The translations under genes and the position numbers were made by a program. From Bacteroidetes bacterium ADurb.Bin008 (GTDB lineage: Bacteria > Bacteroidota > Bacteroidia > Bacteroidales > Tenuifilaceae): a DNA stretch of 34,703 nucleotides. Positions 26,536 to 32,474 of the stretch are shown piece after piece. Position 1 is the first letter of the stretch. The number at the start of each line of letters is the position of its first letter. The stretch covers positions 1 to 34,703 of the forward strand of contig MWFE01000049.1 of assembly GCA_002071445.1 (NCBI GenBank). Reading direction: 5' to 3'. The notes beneath the pieces were generated by a model, which was given only the letters and a program-made list of their open reading frames with translations, did no database searches and was not told the DNA's origin.

Positions 26536-26632
26536 AATAGTTTTTCATGGAAGAACTAATCGGATTGGTTCTTAATATGGCAATCTGGCCTCTATAGGTT
26601 CTTCTAAACTTATTGGGACCTATGGTGCAATA

Positions 26633-27808
26633 TTAGCTGTACTCAAACTCTCCGTGTTCGCTTTTAATAATCAGCTTATTGCCTTTATCTGTTCGATGGC
26701 ACGATCCGACAATGCGGGCCTGAAGCCCGAATTCCTGAGCAATGGCAATGATATCATCGGCAAATTCGGGAAAAACGTAAATCTCAAAACGGTGTCCCAT
26801 GTTGAATACCCTGTACATTTCATGCCATGGTGTTTGGGATTCGGATTGTATGATACGGAAGAGGGGCGGTATGTCGAAAAGTTTATCCTTAATCACCAGC
26901 AGGTTATTTACAAAGTTTAAAACTTTGGTTTGCCCTCCTCCTGTGCAGTGGATCATGCCGTGGATAACCGGCCTATAGTGGGTTAGAATTTCTTTGATCA
27001 CGGGGGCATAGGTTCGGGTTGGGCTAAGCACCATCTTCCCGGCTGTCATGCCTAACTCTGCAACCATATCGGTGAGTTTGTACCGGCCACTGTACACCAA
27101 TTTCTTGTCTAACAAGGGGTCGAAACTCTCGGGATATTTCTTCGTCAGATATTTGCCAAAGATGTCGTGTCGGGCCGAGGTGAGCCCATTGCTCCCCATT
27201 CCGCTGTTGTATTCGCTCTCGTAGTTGGTTTGACCGTATGAGCAAAGGCCAATGATTACATCGCCATCGTGGATATTACCATTGTTGATAATATCCCGTT
27301 GCCGGATGCGGGCAACAACGGTTGAATCGACAATGATGGTGCGTACCAGATCGCCCACGTCGGCGGTTTCGCCGCCGGTAAGGTGTATATCAATACCCAG
27401 CCCGTTCATCTGTTGGCAAAAGTCCCTTGCCCCCTTTATAATCTCGGTTATCACCTCGCCGGGGATCAGGTTTTTATTCCTGCCAATGGTAGAGGAGAGT
27501 AGAATGCCGTTGGTTATCCCCACACACAGCAAATCGTCGATATTCATGACAATGGCATCCTGGGCAATGCCTTTCCAAACCGACATATCACCTGTCTCCT
27601 TCCAGTACATGTATGCCAGCGACGACTTGGTGCCTGCCCCGTCGGAATGCATGGCCAGACAGTGGGTTTCGCTGCCGCTGAGGGTATCGGGGACTATTTT
27701 GCAGAATGCCTTTGGGAAAATGCCTCTGTCCAAATGTTTTATAGCCGCATGGACATCCTCTTTGGTGGGAGAAACGCCTCTTTGCAAATATCGTGAATCG
27801 CTTTTCAT
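26633..27808 (-). CDS. purM: Phosphoribosylformylglycinamidine cyclo-ligase (AIR synthase) PurM
   Basis: PurM closes the imidazole ring in purine synthesis, converting formylglycinamidine ribonucleotide to aminoimidazole ribonucleotide with ATP. The 391-aa protein shows the ATP/metal-binding DGAGTK (56-61), the MNIDDLLC segment (88-95), HLTGGETADVG (142-152) and a C-terminal half with HCTGGG and the NMGHRFEIYV strand. It is longer than E. coli PurM (345 aa), as Bacteroidota versions are in my recollection. The ATG at 27808 lies 22 bp after the stop of the small exported-protein gene. It is thus probably the last gene of a unit starting with the PorE-like gene, although the functions look unrelated. 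Confidence 0.88.
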   Translation of the reverse strand: MKSDSRYLQRGVSPTKEDVHAAIKHLDRGIFPKAFCKIVPDTLSGSETHCLAMHSDGAGTKSSLAYMYWKETGDMSVWKGIAQDAIVMNIDDLLCVGITNGILLSSTIGRNKNLIPGEVITEIIKGARDFCQQMNGLGIDIHLTGGETADVGDLVRTIIVDSTVVARIRQRDIINNGNIHDGDVIIGLCSYGQTNYESEYNSGMGSNGLTSARHDIFGKYLTKKYPESFDPLLDKKLVYSGRYKLTDMVAELGMTAGKMVLSPTRTYAPVIKEILTHYRPVIHGMIHCTGGGQTKVLNFVNNLLVIKDKLFDIPPLFRIIQSESQTPWHEMYRVFNMGHRFEIYVFPEFADDIIAIAQEFGLQARIVGSCHRTDKGNKLIIKSEHGEFEYS

Positions 27809-27830
27809 CAGTAGTATAGGGTTGTAAAGG

Positions 27831-28181
27831 CTATTTTTTTGTCTTATTTAAAGTGAGCAAGCTCTTTTTCTTCTCATTGAGCCATTTCGACTCCTCCACG
27901 GTATCCACAAGCCAGATTTTCAGATCGGCCTCTTTCTCCTCGTCCACAAAGAAGATGATGATGTCCGCATCCTTCGGAAAGCGCATGTCCATCCAAAGCC
28001 CCGTTCTGGTTAACTCTTCCTCTTCCCAAACAAAGCAAACCCACAAATCGGCATCGTTGGGCTCGTCAACGGCAAAAACCTTGATCTGGGCTTCATTGGC
28101 CGAATTGCCCTGATATATCTTTTGGCCAAAACCAAAGGTCACCGTTAGGGATAGCAATACTATGATTACAAACCTGGACAT
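27831..28181 (-). CDS. Small exported protein with repeated AD-(L/I)-x-V/I-x-x-V-D strands (DUF6150-like)
   Basis: The 116-aa product has a signal peptide (FVIIVLLSLTVTFGFG, cleavage probably after FGQ). Its mature domain is built of short repeats: EAQIKVFAVD, DADLWVCFV, DADIIIFFVD and EADLKIWLVD. The layout matches small Bacteroidota proteins annotated as DUF6150, whose role is unknown. A TTG two codons upstream (28187) is possible, but ATG 28181 is preferred. It lies 24 bp after the PorE-like gene and 22 bp before purM. The C-terminus is Lys-rich. Confidence 0.75.
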   Translation of the reverse strand: MSRFVIIVLLSLTVTFGFGQKIYQGNSANEAQIKVFAVDEPNDADLWVCFVWEEEELTRTGLWMDMRFPKDADIIIFFVDEEKEADLKIWLVDTVEESKWLNEKKKSLLTLNKTKK

Positions 28182-28205
28182 TGACAACCCGTTTAAGCCT
28201 TCGTT

Positions 28206-30194
28206 TTATTCCGGTTTATAGTCGGTGCTAAGTACCCTAAACTCGGTCCTCCTGTTAATCTGATGAACCATCTCCTTCTGATTATCATCGGACAGGCCAT
28301 CGATGAGCTGTTGGTTGAGGACTGCCCCGATGGTGAGGAACGGGTACTGGTTAATCAGCTGTTCGTCCACAACCTTAGGTTGCGATTGTGCATACCCTTT
28401 TGCCCTAAGCCTTGCGGTGGGAATTCCCTTCTCAATGAGATAGTTAACCACCGATTGCGCACGTTTCTGCGACAGTTCGTAGTTGTACTCCATGGTTCCG
28501 CGGCTATCGGTGTGTGCCCCCAGCTCGATGATAATGGTGGGGTTGTCGTTGAGCACCTCCACCAGCCTGTCCAAGGCGGCCATGGATTCGGGCCTGAGCT
28601 CCCACCGGTCGTAATCGTAGAAAATATTGGGCAGCTCAATGGGTCGTGCGGTGGAGGTGAGGGTAATGGACATTTTGAAATCCTGACTCAGCTGCACGCC
28701 GCGGGTTGTTTCCCTGCCCTTGCCGTTGAGATATCCCTTAAGCGAAGCGATAAGCACATAATCGGTGGCAGGATTTAGCGAAAATTTGAAATTTCCCCGT
28801 ACATCGGTTTTGGTATCCACAATAATGCCATCGCTTCCAACCATTTGTACCGTTGCATTGGCAAGGGGCATTCCGGTTTTTTCGTCCTTCACATCGCCCA
28901 GCAGGTTAAAGATCAGCTCGGGTAGGTAGAATACGAAAATGTTGTCGCCACCCCGGGTTCCTGAATCGTGTCTTCGCGAGGTGAAGTAGCCTGCCTCCCT
29001 GTCCTTTTCAAAGATAATCCCAAAGTCGTCGGCGGGTGAGTTGATGGGGTATCGCATATTCTCCACCTCCCATCCGTTGCCGCTCTCCTTGGCCTTGGCG
29101 CGGAATATATCCAGACCTCCCATTCCGGGATGGCCATCGGACGAAAAGTAAAGGGTTCCGTCGGGGTGGATAAAGGGGAACATTTCATTCCCCCTGGTAT
29201 TGATATCGGGGCCAAGGTTAACGGGCTCTCCCCAGTTGTCCGACGGGGAGTTGCGGGTAACCTTCCAAATATCCTTGCCTCCGTATCCTCCGGGGATGTT
29301 GCTAACGAAGTAGAGCGTCAGCTCGTCGGCCGATATGGCCGGATGGGCCACCACCATGCTGTCGGGAGCCAGTGGCAGGACTTCGGGTGTGAGCCATCCC
29401 TGTTCACGCCTTTCGCTCACCAGTATTTCGCAGCCCAGCTTGTTGCGCTTGCCTGCCCGGCAGCGGGTGAAGTAAATCTTGTTGAAATTGGCTGTAACCG
29501 AAGGGGTTCCCTCATCATTGGGGGTATTAATATTACCATCGAGGGGGCGGGGAGTGCTCCATGTTCCCTTTTTATCGCGCTGGGTTATGAAGATATCGGT
29601 GAACTTTTCACCGGTACCGGCGTGGTTTTTCGTTCCGGTTGCCTCGTTTCGCGAGCTGGTGAATAGCAGAACGCTGTAATCGTCGGAGAGGTAAGCCGGG
29701 CTGAAGTCGCTCTGCTTGCTGTTTATGGCCCGCATATTCAGCACCTCGTAGCCCGAAGGGCTTTCCATCCACTTCTTGGCCAAATCGCACGATTGAATGC
29801 CAAAATCGGTGAGGGGATCGTTGGGTACCAGCTGTTTATATTTTTGGTACTGCTCCAGGGCCTCGTCGTACTTCTCGTTCATCTTCAGCATTTCGGCATA
29901 GAAGTAGTAAACACGCGGATCGGGAGGATCCCGCAATATGGCTTTGGAATACCAGATCTCGGCCTGCCGTGCATTCCCAATCAACCGGTAGCAATCGCCA
30001 ATCTTGGTGAGGTATAACCCCATCTCCTCCTTAGCCACTTTGTCCAGATCGTGCCTGTAGAGTTCAATGGCCTCAAAGTATCCTCCGGCGTCGTACAGCG
30101 CATTGGCGCGCTTCAAACGATTGGTTTGGGCCTCACCATTTACGAATATCCCAATGAATCCTAATACGAATAGTAGTTTTGCTATCCCTCTCAT
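28206..30194 (-). CDS. OmpA-family protein with TPR, PD40 propeller and CRD domains (PorE-like)
   Basis: The 662-aa protein has, in order: a signal peptide (about residues 1-22), TPR-like helices (about 25-130), a PD40/WD40-like beta-propeller (about 155-440, with repeated DLSPA/SADELTLYFVS/PDGTLYFSS blades), a carboxypeptidase-regulatory-like domain (about 455-530) and a C-terminal OmpA peptidoglycan-binding domain (about 545-662, with GAHTDSRG and LSQKRAQSVVNYLI). This is the architecture of PorE, a T9SS component that anchors the system to peptidoglycan. Bacteroidota carry several paralogues of this layout, so PorE itself is not proven. The frame extends 22 codons upstream to 30260, but ATG 30194 directly precedes the signal peptide. 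It is first in a unit of three closely spaced genes ending with purM. Confidence 0.88.
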   Translation of the reverse strand: MRGIAKLLFVLGFIGIFVNGEAQTNRLKRANALYDAGGYFEAIELYRHDLDKVAKEEMGLYLTKIGDCYRLIGNARQAEIWYSKAILRDPPDPRVYYFYAEMLKMNEKYDEALEQYQKYKQLVPNDPLTDFGIQSCDLAKKWMESPSGYEVLNMRAINSKQSDFSPAYLSDDYSVLLFTSSRNEATGTKNHAGTGEKFTDIFITQRDKKGTWSTPRPLDGNINTPNDEGTPSVTANFNKIYFTRCRAGKRNKLGCEILVSERREQGWLTPEVLPLAPDSMVVAHPAISADELTLYFVSNIPGGYGGKDIWKVTRNSPSDNWGEPVNLGPDINTRGNEMFPFIHPDGTLYFSSDGHPGMGGLDIFRAKAKESGNGWEVENMRYPINSPADDFGIIFEKDREAGYFTSRRHDSGTRGGDNIFVFYLPELIFNLLGDVKDEKTGMPLANATVQMVGSDGIIVDTKTDVRGNFKFSLNPATDYVLIASLKGYLNGKGRETTRGVQLSQDFKMSITLTSTARPIELPNIFYDYDRWELRPESMAALDRLVEVLNDNPTIIIELGAHTDSRGTMEYNYELSQKRAQSVVNYLIEKGIPTARLRAKGYAQSQPKVVDEQLINQYPFLTIGAVLNQQLIDGLSDDNQKEMVHQINRRTEFRVLSTDYKPE

Positions 30195-30546
30195 TGTGCA
30201 GTATTTTTCAATGCAAAAAATAAGTAACCCAAAAAGCCTTGCCCCCGAAAGGGCAGCCATTGGCTAAATCACGTAAAAGTAAACATATTTTTGAAATTTC
30301 AACCCATCAGCTGCAAAAAACACCTCAGGGGTTTTCCACAAGCGGGGCAATTAACCATGTCCGGATTGTGGGGTTTTCATACCCCGCCATTTGTAGAAAA
30401 CCTAAATGGTAACGACCATACCGGGGTTAAATTATCCGTGGCGAGCCAAATTTTTTTGACTTTGGGTGCTTAATGGTTTTTAAAACGTAAACATGAAGTT
30501 GAATGCCGTAATATCCCGGAGGCGTTACCCGGTGCTCCCAATTTTT
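30195..30546. other. Gene-free leader region of the PorE-like operon
   Basis: No coding region is supported. Near 30240-30255, TGCCC and GGGCA form a small hairpin. A sequence reading TATTTTTTG on the minus strand near 30213-30221 is one base too long to be a clean -7 element. GGGGT and ACCCC near 30370-30385 form another weak hairpin. Confidence 0.4.
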
Positions 30547-30672
30547 TCCTGACTTGTTCCCTTGAGTGCGTTAGATATAACTTTTCAATTACTTCAAAGT
30601 ATTCGGAGGGAATCTTGGTTCTTATCCTAATCTCTTTTAATTATTTCTCGAAGTTTCGTGGCTCATTGTCCA

Positions 30673-30724
30673 TTGGGGCTTTGCCCCAAACCCCATTCAC
30701 TTTTTTGTCTTGATACAAAAAAGT
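30673..30724. repeat. Double-hairpin module inside repeat copy 2
   Basis: TTGGGGC (30673-30679) pairs with GCCCCAA (30683-30689) around a 3-nt loop. ACTTTTTTGT (30699-30708) pairs with ACAAAAAAGT (30715-30724) around a 6-nt loop. Both stems are perfect. The module is absent from copy 1. Very similar intergenic modules occur in other Bacteroidota as I recall. Confidence 0.7.
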
Positions 30725-30803
30725 AAAAAAAAACTCCGCGCAACTTAGCGGTACTTGGCGTAACTCTGCGGTACTAAAAAAGAATTAACGCAAAGAAACG
30801 CAA

Positions 30804-30832
30804 TCCCGATCCCGAAACATCGGGAATCGGGA
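30804..30832. repeat. CCCGA-type hairpin inserted in repeat copy 2
   Basis: CCCGAT-CCCGA (30805-30815) pairs with TCGGG and ATCGGG (30820-30831) with one bulged A and a 4-nt loop. T30804 and A30832 extend the stem. The flanks read ACGCAA and AGCAAAG, which sit almost next to each other in copy 1, so the hairpin looks like an insertion. Confidence 0.7.
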
Positions 30833-30925
30833 AGCAAAGAACCGCAAAGTACCAAAGTTCCGAAGGCTAGAACCGCTAAGGAAATTCTCTGCGATCCCGA
30901 TGCATCGTGAGTGCCCTTGAAGGTT

Positions 30926-30987
30926 TATAAATAAGGAATCAAATCCACAAAAACCATAATATTTGTGGATTACAATCTTTAAATTTC
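30926..30987. repeat. 62-bp palindromic direct repeat, left copy
   Basis: It differs from the right copy (32135-32196) at 3 of 62 positions. Its core is AATCCACAAA, a 10-bp spacer and TTTGTGGATT, a perfect 10-bp inverted repeat. It ends 4 bp from the stop codon of the ATPase gene, where it could also act as a transcript-end hairpin. Confidence 0.85.
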
Positions 30988-30991
30988 ACTA

Positions 30992-32113
30992 TTACGTTAA
31001 AAAATCGTGAAAATTTTCGCGATTAATGGTAGTAAAGTTTGCTTTGTATGAGTCAGTAAAGGTTTTCGGAAAATGCACTTTGCGTTTGGGATTCCATTTT
31101 ACTTCGTAAGCAAAAAATTCACCATCTATTTCCTCAATATAATCAATTTCTTGCTGTTGGGTTGTTCGCCAAAAATATGCATTGGCAAATATATTATTGT
31201 AATTCAAATGCTTAAGCCTTTCGCTTACTATAAAATTTTCCCACAGCTGCCCAATATCCTGCCTGAGGGGCAATGCCTGCAATTGGGCAATAGCCGCATT
31301 TCTAATACCATTATCATAGAAATAAATCTTCCTATTCGTTTTTATTTCATTCCGCAGATTTCTACTTAACGCAGGCAATCTAAACACCACATAGGCTTTT
31401 TCCAACATAGAAATATATCTGTCAACGGTTTTGGGGTCTAAACCTACTATTTCGCCTAATTCTCTCAGTGAGACTTCGTTCCCAACCTGAAAAGCCAACG
31501 CTTGTAGCAAGCGTTTTAAAATATCCGGTTTTTTTACATCCCCATACATCAGAATATCCTTATATAAATAGGATTCAGCCAACTCTCTCAAGTATATATT
31601 TGCCTCATTTGGTGAGTTTAAAATATCGGGGTAAAAACCATAAACCAGGCGATTTTCAATATCCTGCTCAGCTTTTACAAAACCAATATGATTTTGCCAT
31701 TCTGCCCATGAAATAGGGAACAGATTAAAACTTCGTTTTCTGCCGGTTAAAGGCTCATTTGTTTGTTGTGCCAAATCAAACGCCGACGAACCGCTTAAAA
31801 CTAATTGCACGTTCTTAAATTGGTCAACAATTATTTTCGAAGTTATTCCAATATCCCTAATCCGTTGGGCTTCATCAATAAATACAATGGTTTTATTTCC
31901 AATAATACTTTCAATTTGCATTGTATTTGGGCGAGTGAGCAGTTTTTCTACATTGGGATCATCGGCATCTAAAAACAAGCTTTCAGAACCATAATCTTCT
32001 AAAATTTTATTTACCAGAGTAGTTTTCCCCGATTGGCGAGGGCCCACAATAACTATTGCTTTGCCCCTAAAAAAACTATCTCTTATTTGCTTTTCTATTA
32101 TTCTGTCTATCAT
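30992..32113 (-). CDS. AAA-family ATPase with DUF4143 C-terminal domain
   Basis: The 373-aa protein has Walker A GPRQSGKTT (24-32), Walker B TIVFIDEAQ (75-83) and the sensor SGSSAFDL, as in the AAA_14/DUF4143 family. The middle (about residues 195-245) looks like a winged helix. The C-terminus has QQEIDYIEE and FFAYEVKW, spaced as in a PD-(D/E)XK-like fold, which is usual for DUF4143. These genes are abundant and patchily distributed in Bacteroidota, and their role is not established. The gene is AT-rich, stands alone and is bracketed by two near-identical 62-bp direct repeats, 4 bp from its stop and 21 bp from its ATG. It lies 154 bp from the CRISPR array, but nothing shows it to be a CRISPR gene. 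Confidence 0.88.
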   Translation of the reverse strand: MIDRIIEKQIRDSFFRGKAIVIVGPRQSGKTTLVNKILEDYGSESLFLDADDPNVEKLLTRPNTMQIESIIGNKTIVFIDEAQRIRDIGITSKIIVDQFKNVQLVLSGSSAFDLAQQTNEPLTGRKRSFNLFPISWAEWQNHIGFVKAEQDIENRLVYGFYPDILNSPNEANIYLRELAESYLYKDILMYGDVKKPDILKRLLQALAFQVGNEVSLRELGEIVGLDPKTVDRYISMLEKAYVVFRLPALSRNLRNEIKTNRKIYFYDNGIRNAAIAQLQALPLRQDIGQLWENFIVSERLKHLNYNNIFANAYFWRTTQQQEIDYIEEIDGEFFAYEVKWNPKRKVHFPKTFTDSYKANFTTINRENFHDFLT

Positions 32114-32126
32114 GATACTTTTTTTG

Positions 32127-32160
32127 CAAATATATATAAATAAGGAATCAAATCCACAAA
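32127..32160 (-). promoter_or_regulatory. Candidate promoter of the ATPase gene, overlapping the right repeat
   Basis: On the minus strand TATATTTG (32127-32134) abuts the 62-bp repeat. TTTG (32157-32160), 22 bp upstream, lies inside the repeat in one arm of its inner palindrome. The spacer is one base longer than usual. The left repeat copy has no such -7 element beside it. Confidence 0.45.
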
Positions 32161-32196
32161 AAACATAATATTTGTGGATTACAATCCTTAAATTCC
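32135..32196. repeat. 62-bp palindromic direct repeat, right copy
   Basis: It matches the left copy at 59 of 62 positions. The inner palindrome is AATCCACAAA/TTTGTGGATT. Here an outer inverted repeat, ATAAGGAAT (32140-32148) with ATTCCTTAT (32192-32200), is also intact, whereas in the left copy the outer arm has decayed. It lies 21 bp upstream of the ATPase ATG. Confidence 0.85.
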
Positions 32197-32283
32197 TTAT
32201 GGTTCATTAGTGAAATAATATGAATTACCAGCCATTCTTTCATTGAACAAACCGTCCTGATTCAAGTGTTGTGAATTGCTTAC

Positions 32284-32304
32284 CCCCGATGGAGTGAATC
32301 GGGG
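32284..32304. repeat. Palindromic hairpin inside CRISPR repeat 1
   Basis: CCCCGAT (32284-32290), a 7-nt loop and ATCGGGG (32298-32304) form a perfect stem in the middle of a repeat that spans 32268-32331. The repeat is 18 nt longer than the others because of it. Confidence 0.9.
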
Positions 32305-32453
32305 TCGTATCTTTGATAGATTGCTAACATCAAATGCGGTTTAGTAATAATTTGGCCCGGCGTTGTGAATTGCTTGCGTTTCGTATCTTTGATAGATTGC
32401 TAACATCTTAATAAAAGATCGCGATAAGGCCTACAAGGTTGTGAATTGCTTAC

Positions 32454-32474
32454 CCCCGATGGAGTGAATCGGGG
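32454..32474. repeat. Palindromic hairpin inside CRISPR repeat 3
   Basis: This is an identical copy of the hairpin in repeat 1, within repeat 3 (32438-32501). Repeat 2 (32362-32407) and repeat 4 (32532-32577) lack it. Confidence 0.9.

Larger units (their letters stand above)
30547..30908. repeat. Modular intergenic repeat, copy 2, with extra hairpin modules
   Basis: This matches copy 1 (13872-14205) block by block: the TCCTGACTTGT block (30547-30640), the tandem GCGGTACT units (about 30733-30775) and the ACGCAAAG units after 30788. It also carries a module of about 55-60 bp with two hairpins (30673-30689 and 30699-30724) between blocks, and a CCCGA hairpin (30804-30832) within the ACGCAAAG run, which copy 1 lacks. 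A short degenerate GATCCCGATGCATCG lies at about 30892-30906. No gene is supported. Confidence 0.75.

Noticed and set aside
29130..29666. 178-codon open frame on the plus strand within the PorE-like gene
   Set aside because: It is antisense to the PD40 propeller region, whose repeats and motifs are clear on the minus strand.
30291..30473. 60-codon plus-strand frame upstream of the PorE-like operon
   Set aside because: It has no domain, no promoter and no neighbour support, and the sequence looks like leader DNA.
30992..32113. The DUF4143 ATPase as an accessory CRISPR protein
   Set aside because: It is close to the array, but this gene family is widespread without CRISPR, and its own flanking repeats suggest an independent insertion.
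32197..32267. A tracrRNA or leader in the gap left of the array
   Set aside because: I saw no stretch complementary to the CRISPR repeat and no degenerate repeat copy in these 71 bp.
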